NCBI GenBank assembly: GCA_934169415.1
Contig: CAKPNP010000019.1
Span: forward strand, 1 to 23,204
Direction of reading: 5' to 3'
DNA from: an uncultured Bacilli bacterium
GTDB taxonomy: Bacteria > Bacillota_I > Bacilli_A > RF39 > UBA660
DNA: 23,204 bases
The notes beneath the pieces are model-generated. The model saw only the letters and a program-made list of their open reading frames with translations, searched no databases and was not told the DNA's origin. Every line of letters starts with the position of its first letter. Positions within the stretch are counted from its first letter, which is position 1. This document shows positions 7,289 to 14,929 of this stretch, piece after piece. The translations under genes were made by a program, and so were the position numbers.

Positions 7289-9746
7289 TTTTCTTATTTT
7301 GCTTTTTTTCAAAATATAGATATACCAAATATCCAAATAAAGATATTGAACTAATTAAAATACCTAATTTTAATCCTGGAGTAATATAATAAAGTTCTAC
7401 ATTATGAACCCCTTTTGATAATTCAAGACTAATAAATGTATCATATAAACTATTTATTTCGATCTTTTTACCATCAACTTTAGCATACCATCCCTTTTCA
7501 TATGGAATAGATAAAAATAATATATTCTTATCTTCAGTAGATTCTACAGTTCCTTTTATATAGCCATCCTTTAAGGATGTTATATCAAGTTGATTTTTTG
7601 ATAATATATCATACATTTTTTGTAATTCTTCTTCATTCTTGTAATACACAAAAATTTCATCAGCTTTAATATTACCCTCTATATTTTCAATACTTATCTC
7701 TATTTTTGTGCCTATTTTAGCATTATTGGTAAATTCACTTACAAAACCAGTATCCTCAGTAATTGTCTGCATATAACTACCATTAATATATACATCATAA
7801 CTAAATGAATCATTTTCTGTATATATATATGGAAATCTTATAACAAAATTATTTGTATTATTTATAGTAAATGTATATTTATTATCATTTTTAATAATGT
7901 TTTCTTCTTTATAATATTTTATATCAGTGCCAGTTAATTGGGTTGCTAAAACATTTTGACACTCATAAGCATTTTCACAGTTAATTATATCTGTTATTTT
8001 AGAATTAATCATATAACCTAAACCCAAGGAATACTTATTTTGTTGTACATTTTTTTTACCTAATAAATCTTTTTCTTGGTCTGTAGATTTCTCATCTAGA
8101 TCAGTTATAGTGTTTGTTACATAATATTTAATTCCTAATATAGAATCTAAAACAGGTAAATTAACATGTTTTTGTTGATTTAAATTTACTAGATATCCAA
8201 AATATGATAAAAATTCAATACTTTTAGCATCCATAGTGGAATACCAACTAGTAATACTATTATAATTATATAACATAGCATCATTGTCTAGTGCACCGCC
8301 AAATTCAATTCTATAAAATTTATCTTTATCATTTGACCTTATATTATTTACAATATTATTTTTTAAATCATTTCTATATGTTACATAACTAGATAATAAA
8401 TATGTATCATTAGAAAATATATTCATAGTATTAAAATACAATTCTCCGAACACTAAAATAAACAAAAGTACTAATAATTTAGAATTTTTATTATAAAATT
8501 TAACAATAAATAAATACATCAAAACTATAATTATATTTAAAATAAGAAATTTAAAAGTTAAATTATTTGATATTAAACATATAATGCCAATAATTATAAA
8601 AGATAGCAATATATTAATACATTTTTTTAATGACATATTATCTAAATTAACAAAATTTTTACATGATACATAAATAAAAATTATTAAAAATAAGAAATAA
8701 TACCTATAATTAAATCCTAATGGACTATTAAACACATGCCATATTTTATTTAATGGATTTATTAATAAGCTTAAAATTAATAAAATTATTATAAAACCTA
8801 ATCCTTTTTTTTCTTTTTTAGTTATATTTTTATTAAAAAAATACAATATTAAGTTTAATAAGGGAAACATTCCAAAATAAAAGTATATAAATGATTTATT
8901 AAAAAATATTTTAAAACTATGATTCATAAAAAAGAATTTTGAAATATTTAAAAGTATATTAAAATTAAATAAACCAGTTACTGCAAGTTCAGGATTATCT
9001 GTTCTTTGTATTGATATTATTTCTAATAAATTCGGTATATTAATAAACATAGTAAATAAACCAGATAATATAGAAATAATACTAAATTTTAATACGTTAT
9101 TTTTAATATTTTTAAAATCATAAGTAACATACATTCTATATATAAAATATATTATACAAAAAATACAAGTCATATATCCCATATAATAATTTGTTAATAT
9201 AAGTAAAAATAACGATATAAAATATGTAATACTTTTATTCTCTGCTAAAAGCTTATCTATTCCTAACAATACCAACGGAGCCAAATAGTATGCATCAAGC
9301 CACATTATATTGAAATAGTTACAAATTATTTGAAGTGATAATGCGTAAGAACTGGAAAATAGCAATAATTTATAATTTTGATTTTTAAAATGATACTTTA
9401 AGTAAATAAACATTGTAAGTCCACATAAGCCTATTTTTAGCATAATTATATATAGCATTGCATTTTCTATATTATTAAAAAATAGTAATAATAAATTTAA
9501 CGGACTTGCTAGGTAATAAGCAAATGTTGAGAAAAAAGATTGTCCTAATCCTATTTGATAAGTATAAAATAATGAGCTATTACCATTTATTATATCTTTT
9601 AGTTTATTAAACAATCCGTAATATTGAACCCACATATCACTTACTAAAATACTATATTTGCTCATAAAGCCCTTAAAAAACAATACAGATATAAATACTA
9701 AAATTGGGATTAAAAAACTTAATATATAATTAATACTCTTTTTCAT
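7278..9746 (-). CDS. YfhO-family polytopic membrane protein
   Basis: An 822-aa membrane protein. The first ~440 residues hold about a dozen hydrophobic segments, and the signature SDMWVQYYGLFNKLKDIINGNSS near residue 36 is typical of YfhO proteins. Residues ~450-790 form a large outward-facing domain with beta-rich C-terminal part (KGWYAKVDGKKIEINSLYD), closed by one last helix (about 797-815). YfhO proteins are GT-C-fold glycosyltransferase-like enzymes; in Bacillus and Listeria they are implicated in glycosylation of lipoteichoic acid. The sugar and acceptor cannot be read from the sequence. It has its own terminator (7263-7288) and a probable promoter at 9764-9769. Confidence 0.88.
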   Translation of the reverse strand: MKKSINYILSFLIPILVFISVLFFKGFMSKYSILVSDMWVQYYGLFNKLKDIINGNSSLFYTYQIGLGQSFFSTFAYYLASPLNLLLLFFNNIENAMLYIIMLKIGLCGLTMFIYLKYHFKNQNYKLLLFSSSYALSLQIICNYFNIMWLDAYYLAPLVLLGIDKLLAENKSITYFISLFLLILTNYYMGYMTCIFCIIYFIYRMYVTYDFKNIKNNVLKFSIISILSGLFTMFINIPNLLEIISIQRTDNPELAVTGLFNFNILLNISKFFFMNHSFKIFFNKSFIYFYFGMFPLLNLILYFFNKNITKKEKKGLGFIIILLILSLLINPLNKIWHVFNSPLGFNYRYYFLFLIIFIYVSCKNFVNLDNMSLKKCINILLSFIIIGIICLISNNLTFKFLILNIIIVLMYLFIVKFYNKNSKLLVLLFILVFGELYFNTMNIFSNDTYLLSSYVTYRNDLKNNIVNNIRSNDKDKFYRIEFGGALDNDAMLYNYNSITSWYSTMDAKSIEFLSYFGYLVNLNQQKHVNLPVLDSILGIKYYVTNTITDLDEKSTDQEKDLLGKKNVQQNKYSLGLGYMINSKITDIINCENAYECQNVLATQLTGTDIKYYKEENIIKNDNKYTFTINNTNNFVIRFPYIYTENDSFSYDVYINGSYMQTITEDTGFVSEFTNNAKIGTKIEISIENIEGNIKADEIFVYYKNEEELQKMYDILSKNQLDITSLKDGYIKGTVESTEDKNILFLSIPYEKGWYAKVDGKKIEINSLYDTFISLELSKGVHNVELYYITPGLKLGILISSISLFGYLVYLYFEKKQNKKTIN

Positions 9747-9763
9747 AAAATTACCTCTATTAA

Positions 9764-9769
9764 ATTATA
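9764..9769 (-). promoter_or_regulatory. -10 box of the yfhO-like gene
   Basis: TATAAT lies 5 bases before AGAGGT and 17 bases downstream of TTGTTT (9792-9787), a weak -35 that overlaps the distal arm and T-run of the pilin terminator. Confidence 0.4.
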
Positions 9770-9779
9770 ATATATGTAA

Positions 9780-9814
9780 CAAAAAAAAACAATGATATAT
9801 TATTCCATCATTGT
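9780..9814 (-). terminator. Terminator of the pilin-like gene
   Basis: On the minus strand ACAATGAT (9814-9807) pairs with ATCATTGT (9796-9789), and nine T follow. It lies 14 bases past the pilin stop codon. Confidence 0.85.
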
Positions 9815-9827
9815 CTTTATAAAATAT

Positions 9828-10205
9828 TTATTTTTTTGTGCAAGTTACTTTACCATCTGTTGCACCTTTGTTTGTACAAGTGTATTCACCAAATACAACA
9901 CCATCAATTGTGATAACTGGATCAGTAGTTGAATTTGCATCTACTACCCAAGTACCAGCAGTTGGTTTTTCACCACTAACTTTTAAATCTGATGCATATC
10001 CACTAGTAGAAACTGTACTAGACATCATACTTTCTAAATATACATATTTAGCAGCATCTACAACACCATATGCACTATTAACTTTAGCTTCTTTTCTAGC
10101 ATTTTCAACAACGTTTAATACGATTGGTGTTGCGATTAAAGCGATTACTGCTAAAATGATAATTACAGCTAATAATTCTATTAATGTAAAACCTTTTTTA
10201 TTCAT
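9828..10205 (-). CDS. Type IV pilin-like / pseudopilin protein
   Basis: A 125-aa prepilin with a short basic leader MNKKG cut before F6, followed by the invariant FTLIELLAVIIILAVIALIA with Glu10 (E5 of the mature protein) in the helix that packs the fibre and spans the membrane. The C-terminal globular part is Ser/Thr/Val-rich and has two cysteines (Cys110, Cys122) that can close a disulfide, as in the D-region of pilins. No pilus assembly gene or prepilin peptidase is in the window, so it must use machinery encoded elsewhere. The DNA is visibly richer in G and C, with more ATC and AAC codons than the neighbours, which fits high expression or transfer. It is a single transcription unit with its own promoter and terminator. 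Confidence 0.9.
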   Translation of the reverse strand: MNKKGFTLIELLAVIIILAVIALIATPIVLNVVENARKEAKVNSAYGVVDAAKYVYLESMMSSTVSTSGYASDLKVSGEKPTAGTWVVDANSTTDPVITIDGVVFGEYTCTNKGATDGKVTCTKK

Positions 10206-10239
10206 TTAATCTCACCACCCTACTTTTATGTCTATATTA

Positions 10240-10268
10240 AATATACACTAAATTTTAACCACAGTCAA
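10240..10268 (-). promoter_or_regulatory. SigmaA-type promoter of the pilin-like gene
   Basis: TTGACT (10268-10263) and TATATT (10245-10240) with a 17-base spacer. The 5' leader would be about 30 bases and ends with GGTGGTGAG before the ATG. Confidence 0.6.
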
Positions 10269-10335
10269 CATTTAGGAGAAAAATTATTACAAAATTTTCA
10301 CATTTATAGTATCTACATAATTTATTTTTTTATAC

Positions 10336-10366
10336 AAAAAAGTTATTGATTTATAAGTCAATAACT
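10336..10366 (-). terminator. Terminator of greA
   Basis: AGTTATTGA (10366-10358) pairs with TCAATAACT (10349-10341) on the minus strand, with an 8-base loop and six T. The first arm overlaps the greA stop codon. Confidence 0.85.
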
Positions 10367-10835
10367 ATCCGATTGATACTATTTTAACATTATATTTTCC
10401 ATTTGGACTATCTACTGTTACAATATCATTTTCTTTTTTACCAATAATAGCTTTAGCAATTGGTGATTCGTTTGATATTTTATTAGCAAATGGATCTGCT
10501 TCTTTACTACCAACTATAGAATATTCTTCTATTTCAGCATCATCTATATATTCAATCTTAACAACACATCCAACTGTAACTTTATCTTTAGAAACCTCTT
10601 CTATAACTTTTGCATTTTCTATTAACACTTCAAGTTCCTTTATTTTAGATTCAACTACAGCTTGTTCACTTCTTGCTGCATCATATTCAGCATTTTCAGA
10701 TAGATCTCCTAAAGCTCTTGCTTCTTTTAAAGCATTAATAACTTCAGGTCTTTTAACATTTTTTAAATTATCTAGTTCTTCTTTCATTTCTTCTAAACCT
10801 TTTGCAGTTACGAATACATCTTTTGTGTTTGTCAT
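10365..10835 (-). CDS. greA: GreA, transcript cleavage factor
   Basis: A 156-aa protein, the normal length for GreA. The N-terminal coiled coil (about 10-76) carries the acidic tip GDLSENAEYDAARSEQ (43-58, Asp44 and Glu47), which enters the RNA polymerase secondary channel and helps it cut backtracked RNA. The C-terminal FKBP-like domain contains NESPIAKAIIGKKENDIV. The start is ATG 10835, after AAAGAGGTG; the GTG three codons upstream is part of the Shine-Dalgarno sequence. It lies directly downstream of the U32 genes, as in the yrrN-yrrO-udk-greA order of Bacillus, with udk missing, but has its own strong promoter and terminator. Confidence 0.96.
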   Translation of the reverse strand: MTNTKDVFVTAKGLEEMKEELDNLKNVKRPEVINALKEARALGDLSENAEYDAARSEQAVVESKIKELEVLIENAKVIEEVSKDKVTVGCVVKIEYIDDAEIEEYSIVGSKEADPFANKISNESPIAKAIIGKKENDIVTVDSPNGKYNVKIVSIG

Positions 10836-10864
10836 TTTAAGCACCTCTTTCTTAGTACCACAAA

Positions 10865-10893
10865 ATAATACTACAAATAAAATTATTTGTCAA
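10865..10893 (-). promoter_or_regulatory. Strong sigmaA promoter of greA
   Basis: A perfect TTGACA (10893-10888) and TATTAT (10870-10865) are separated by 17 bases. The -35 box is made from the last codons of the upstream U32 gene (Ile-Asp-Lys-stop). Confidence 0.75.
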
Positions 10894-12067
10894 TTGAAAT
10901 TCTCATAAAATCACCCTTAGAAACTTTCATTGGTACTTTTATATAAACAATTTCTTTAGGATGTCTTACAACATCTATATTATTCATATCACTTGAAAAA
11001 ATTTCCTCTATTTTAAATTTATTTACTTTATTTGGACCAAATATTTCAACTGTATCACCTAAAGAAAAATAATTTCTTTCTTCTATCATAGCTAGAGATG
11101 TATTAGCATCATAATCTAATACTACTCCCAAGAAATCTTGATTAGATATTTCTACTCTATTATTATAATAATTACAAGATTCATCATAATTTCCGTCAAA
11201 AAATTGTACTATACTCTCACGATTAGCTACTCTATTTAAAACTTTTTCTAAATATTTAAAATCAATTTTTTCATTATTATAATATGCATCTATAGCTTTT
11301 CTATAAGTAGATACAACAGTTGCTATATAATATGTAGAGCGCATTCTTCCTTCTATTTTAAGAGAATTAACGCCCATTTTACATATTTCATCAATATAAG
11401 GTAAGAGTGATAAATCTTTAGAACAAAAAGTAAAGTTTTTATCTTTTTTTAATATATTGCCATCCTCATTTAAAAGATCAAAATCCCAACGACATATTTG
11501 ACTACATCCACCTCGATTTGCATCTCTATTAGTTAAATAATTAGATAACACACATCTTCCTGAATAACTAGCACACATAGCACCGTGAATAAATATTTCA
11601 ACATCTATTCCTGTTTTTTGTATTTCTTGTATTTCACTTTTAGAAAGTTCACGAGCAAGTACTACTCTTTTAACTCCCAACTCTTTTAAAAACTTAACCG
11701 ATAAAGAATTAGATGTAGATTGTTGTGTTGAAACGTGTACTTCTAAATTAGTTTTTTCTAAAGCAAGAGATATAACAGATAAATCAGAAGCTATTATGGC
11801 ATCTACTCCAATAGATTCTAATTCTTTTAAATAATCTAATAAAAATTTAATTTCTTTATTATGTAATACTATGTTAACAGTTACATATACTTTTTTATTT
11901 AAAGAATGAGCAAATATTACTGCTTCTTTAATTTCTTCATTTGTAAAATTAATTGCATTAGCCCTAAGTCCAAATACTTTACCACCTATATATACAGCAT
12001 CAGCTCCATATAATAAAGCAACTTTTAATCTTTCTAAATCTCCGGCTGGAGCAAGTAATTCTGTCAT
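10883..12067 (-). CDS. U32 peptidase-family protein, TrhP/YrrO-like tRNA hydroxylation protein
   Basis: A 394-aa protein starting MTELLAPAGDLERLKVALLYGADAVYIGG, the hallmark of the U32 family. Four cysteines in GAMC-x6-C-x15-C-x3-C (Cys165, 172, 188, 192) match the cluster-binding set of TrhP-type members, which in Escherichia coli and Bacillus act in formation of 5-hydroxyuridine at tRNA position 34; older annotation calls them collagenase-like proteases. Length and the adjacent greA fit B. subtilis YrrO. Its ATG overlaps the stop codon of the partner gene by one base (TAATG), so the two are translationally coupled. Confidence 0.9.
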   Translation of the reverse strand: MTELLAPAGDLERLKVALLYGADAVYIGGKVFGLRANAINFTNEEIKEAVIFAHSLNKKVYVTVNIVLHNKEIKFLLDYLKELESIGVDAIIASDLSVISLALEKTNLEVHVSTQQSTSNSLSVKFLKELGVKRVVLARELSKSEIQEIQKTGIDVEIFIHGAMCASYSGRCVLSNYLTNRDANRGGCSQICRWDFDLLNEDGNILKKDKNFTFCSKDLSLLPYIDEICKMGVNSLKIEGRMRSTYYIATVVSTYRKAIDAYYNNEKIDFKYLEKVLNRVANRESIVQFFDGNYDESCNYYNNRVEISNQDFLGVVLDYDANTSLAMIEERNYFSLGDTVEIFGPNKVNKFKIEEIFSSDMNNIDVVRHPKEIVYIKVPMKVSKGDFMRISIDK

Positions 12068-12888
12068 TATTTCACCTTATATATTGTTTCTTTATAAAAG
12101 AAACCCTTTCCTAAATTATCAAACATACTAGATAATTCTTTCTCTTTAGATAAGATATTTTCACAATTTACAGTATTAAATATATCTAAAACTTTACTAA
12201 ATTTTGAATCTTCTATCATAAAACTATTTAATATTATATAATCGTAGTCTAATAATAATTTTTCTTTTAATCCATTTAAAATAAAATCAGTATAAACAGT
12301 TGTTACAGAACTATCCATAAGAGGATATTTTTTATCTTCTTTATATATATAATTAACATTAGATGAATCTTTTATATCAAATGTTTTTAAATAATTTTTA
12401 ACTAAATGTCTTTTAGATACAAACATAGGAATATATCCAAATAATGTTATCATTAACTTAGATTTAGTATTTTCTTTTATTTCCATGCATTCTCTTAATG
12501 TTATATCATTTGATACCCATGTATAATTTACTTTATTTTTATAATAAAAATTAACAGTATCATAATTAGTTGTCATATGTTCCCCGCCCCATACTAAGTC
12601 ATAATTTAAATTTAATTTTTTATAAAGAGTTAAAACAGCTAAGTCATAATATATAACAGCTTTTATATTATAATTATTTAATTCTATCATAGTTTTTTCA
12701 AGCAATTCTAAATCTTCATTGTGCATATTTTTATTTAAACATACAAATATTTCTTTATCGATATTCTTTAAATCACTAACTAAAAAATATGAAGGCATAT
12801 TAACAGATAAATCTTTTATTCCAACAATTATGCCGTATGATTTTAAAGAAACTTGTTTTAAAGAAGAAATCATAATTAAAGTTTTCAT
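12067..12888 (-). CDS. Divergent U32-family partner (YrrN/TrhP1-like)
   Basis: A 273-aa protein that I place in the U32 family by position and weak sequence features: it precedes the clear U32 gene as yrrN precedes yrrO in Bacillus, and residues ~95-180 (YDLVWGGEHMTTNYDTVNFY, then TLFGYIPMFVSKRHLVKN) align with the corresponding U32 stretch (HVSTQQSTSN, then FIHGAMCASYSGRC). It lacks the four clustered cysteines. It may be a non-catalytic or substrate-binding partner in the same tRNA modification. The ATG follows TGGTGA by 4 bases and has its own promoter. Confidence 0.72.
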   Translation of the reverse strand: MKTLIMISSLKQVSLKSYGIIVGIKDLSVNMPSYFLVSDLKNIDKEIFVCLNKNMHNEDLELLEKTMIELNNYNIKAVIYYDLAVLTLYKKLNLNYDLVWGGEHMTTNYDTVNFYYKNKVNYTWVSNDITLRECMEIKENTKSKLMITLFGYIPMFVSKRHLVKNYLKTFDIKDSSNVNYIYKEDKKYPLMDSSVTTVYTDFILNGLKEKLLLDYDYIILNSFMIEDSKFSKVLDIFNTVNCENILSKEKELSSMFDNLGKGFFYKETIYKVK

Positions 12889-12904
12889 AACATCACCAAA
12901 GTGT

Positions 12905-12933
12905 ATTATAACATAAAAAGTAAGACTTTACAA
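12905..12933 (-). promoter_or_regulatory. Promoter of the U32 gene pair
   Basis: TTGTAA (12933-12928) and an extended -10 TGT-TATAAT (-10 hexamer 12910-12905) are 17 bases apart. The -35 lies inside the terminator hairpin of the histidine kinase gene. Confidence 0.6.
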
Positions 12934-12943
12934 AGTCCTACTT
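12915..12943 (-). terminator. Terminator of the two-component operon
   Basis: AAGTAGGACTTT (12943-12932) pairs with AAGTCTTACTT (ending 12918) on the minus strand with one G-U pair and a tiny loop, followed by five T. It overlaps the kinase stop codon. Confidence 0.85.
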
Positions 12944-14176
12944 TATTATGAAACTAACACCTTTCTTTTCATTTTTTACGCTTATCTCATATCCAAGTAA
13001 GGCAAGTGTGTTTTTGACAATCGATAAGCCTAATCCAAACTGTCCATTAATACCCTTCTTATATGGAGTGAATATACTAGAAAGTATTTTAGGATCAATT
13101 TTTTCTCCATCATTATAGAAAATGATTTTATTATTTTTTATAGTAATTTTTATTTCTTTTTTAGCATATCTTATAAAGTTATTAAGTAAATTATCAGTGA
13201 TAGCTTCCCACATATCATACGTACCTAAAAACTTAGTATTACCACTATAGTTAAATACATAATTAATATTTTGATTCTGTAATTTAAATTTAGATATGCT
13301 ATTTTCTATTAAGGATTTTACATCAATTAATTCATTTTTATAGTTAGTATTTTCTTTTAGATAAATAAGTTTATTTAAATATAGTAAGGAGTGTACTTTA
13401 TAATTTAATTTATCAATTTGTTCTTTTATTACATTAATACCAACATCTGTAGTAACTATGCCATCTGTTATGGCTTCACAATATGATTTCATGACAGTGA
13501 GAGGAGTTTTGAAATCATGAGAAATGTTTTGATACATTTGATTTTTATATTCTTCTTGTTTTTTTAAGGTGATTTTCATATCATCTATTGCATCGGACAA
13601 AATAGTTAATTCATCATCTACTCTAAACTTTATTTCTTTATAATCATCATTATTAATATTTTCTACCTTTTCTTTTAATATTTCTATTTTTTTAATTAAC
13701 GTTCTAGTCCATAATATGACTAAGGAAATAGCTATTAAAAGAACTATTAATACAAGCGGTATTAAAATTAATAATATATCACTTCTTAATTTTAATAAAT
13801 GATTATCACTTGTAATTGAAATAATATTATAATCTAATGTATAGTAATAATAAGTTTTACCTAAATAAGTAAATTTACCATATTGTCCCTTTATATTTTT
13901 TAAAATTGCGTCAGCTGAAAGTGGTATAACATCATATAAATTATCAGATGTCTTAATAGTATCTTTATTATATATGTATGCAATATCATCAAAATCATTT
14001 TTATAAGATTCATCTGTTATAACCTCAAGTGGTTGTTTTAAATAATTATATACTTGTTTTTCATATATTGGTATCAATAAATTTGGTAATATTAAACCTA
14101 AACTTAAAAATAAAAGTCCACATATTATAATAACTATAGATACAAGTTGTCTATATAAAGTTGTCTTAATATTCAT
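12938..14176 (-). CDS. Sensor histidine kinase
   Basis: A 412-aa membrane kinase. Two membrane helices (about 11-35 and 132-156) flank a ~95-residue outside sensor domain with many Tyr. A HAMP linker (157-208) leads to the H-box QNISHDFKTPLT with phospho-acceptor His220. The ATPase part shows the N-box EAITDNLLNNFIRYA (324-338), G1 YNDGEKI (354-360) and G2 GQFGLGLSIVK (378-388). It overlaps the regulator gene by 4 bases (ATGA), so they are translated together. The type resembles cell-envelope or antimicrobial-peptide sensing kinases of Firmicutes, but the signal is not readable. It is not of the peptide-pheromone (HPK10) class. Confidence 0.95.
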   Translation of the reverse strand: MNIKTTLYRQLVSIVIIICGLLFLSLGLILPNLLIPIYEKQVYNYLKQPLEVITDESYKNDFDDIAYIYNKDTIKTSDNLYDVIPLSADAILKNIKGQYGKFTYLGKTYYYYTLDYNIISITSDNHLLKLRSDILLILIPLVLIVLLIAISLVILWTRTLIKKIEILKEKVENINNDDYKEIKFRVDDELTILSDAIDDMKITLKKQEEYKNQMYQNISHDFKTPLTVMKSYCEAITDGIVTTDVGINVIKEQIDKLNYKVHSLLYLNKLIYLKENTNYKNELIDVKSLIENSISKFKLQNQNINYVFNYSGNTKFLGTYDMWEAITDNLLNNFIRYAKKEIKITIKNNKIIFYNDGEKIDPKILSSIFTPYKKGINGQFGLGLSIVKNTLALLGYEISVKNEKKGVSFIIK

Positions 14177-14826
14177 GATAATCTATATCCAAATCCATAT
14201 ATAGTATTTATATTTAAGTCTTTCATCTTATTTCTTAATCTTCTAACTAAATCATCAACAACTCTATCATTACCAAAATAATCACTCCCCCATACTTTAG
14301 ATAATATCTCATCTCTTTTAAATGATTTACCTATATTATCTATAAATAATACTAATAAATCAAATTCTAATGAGGTTAAATTTATTTGTTTATCAAATAT
14401 ACTTACACATCTTTTATCTTTATCTATTATATAATTATTATATCTAATTTTTTGTGTATTAGAATATACACGTTTTAAAATATTTTGAATTCTAAGCATT
14501 AATTCTTTTGGAGAATATGGTTTTGATAAATAATCATCACTTCCTAATTCCAAACCAATTATTCTATCTAAATCTTTATCACGTGCTGAAGTAAAAATTA
14601 CTGGTACCTTAGAATCAACTTCTTTAATTTTTTTTATAATATCATATCCACTAATATCACTAGATAACATTATATCTAAAACCCATAAGTCAATATTATT
14701 ATTAATATTATTTAAAGCAGAAATACCATCATAACATTGTATTACTTCATATCCAGATTTTTCCATATAAGATTTTAGTAAATCATTTAATGATTTTTCA
14801 TCTTCAACTAAACAAATTCTATACAT
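14173..14826 (-). CDS. OmpR/PhoB-family response regulator
   Basis: A 217-aa regulator. The receiver domain has the acidic pair EDE near the N-terminus, phospho-acceptor Asp51 in WVLDIML, Thr79-Ser80 in IFTSA and the conserved Lys102 in YLSKPYSPKEL. The C-terminal winged helix (about 125-217) ends with the typical RVVDDLVRRLRNKM and IYGFGYRL motifs. Two adjacent ATGs are possible; the second (14826) is chosen because AGGTGA then sits 4 bases away, the same spacing as in other genes here. It is first in the operon with the kinase. Confidence 0.95.
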   Translation of the reverse strand: MYRICLVEDEKSLNDLLKSYMEKSGYEVIQCYDGISALNNINNNIDLWVLDIMLSSDISGYDIIKKIKEVDSKVPVIFTSARDKDLDRIIGLELGSDDYLSKPYSPKELMLRIQNILKRVYSNTQKIRYNNYIIDKDKRCVSIFDKQINLTSLEFDLLVLFIDNIGKSFKRDEILSKVWGSDYFGNDRVVDDLVRRLRNKMKDLNINTIYGFGYRLS

Positions 14827-14837
14827 CATATCACCTA

Positions 14838-14864
14838 CTAAATTATATCATATTTTCTACTCAT
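14838..14864 (-). CDS. Possible 8-codon leader ORF before the response regulator
   Basis: ATG (14864-14862) follows a strong AAAGGAGG (14877-14870) by 5 bases and reads M-S-R-K-Y-D-I-I-stop. The stop TAG ends right before the AGGTGA of the response regulator. The -10 box TATAAT lies within this mini-ORF, so it would only be translated from a longer upstream transcript. It may be a regulatory leader peptide or a remnant. Confidence 0.3.
   Translation of the reverse strand: MSRKYDII
14842..14850 (-). promoter_or_regulatory. Extended -10 promoter of the two-component operon
   Basis: TGA-TATAAT is a full extended -10 motif; the hexamer ends 5 bases before AGGTGA. The region 17 bases upstream (GCGATA) is not a good -35. 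Confidence 0.45.
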
Positions 14865-14929
14865 TATCGCCTCCTTTAATAAAAGTATAGAATAATAATG
14901 TGGTAGAATTTTGATAAAATTGTGTGAAA

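Noticed and set aside
9838..10209. A 123-codon open frame on the plus strand, antisense to the pilin gene
   Set aside because: It is the mirror of the pilin frame; the pilin has a clear leader, promoter, Shine-Dalgarno sequence and terminator, and the antisense product has no recognisable feature.
12719..12916. A 65-codon plus-strand frame within the U32-like gene
   Set aside because: It lies inside a well supported minus-strand gene and its promoter, with no ribosome binding site or recognisable product. The same applies to frames at 16197-16379, 20551-20745 and 21061-21312.
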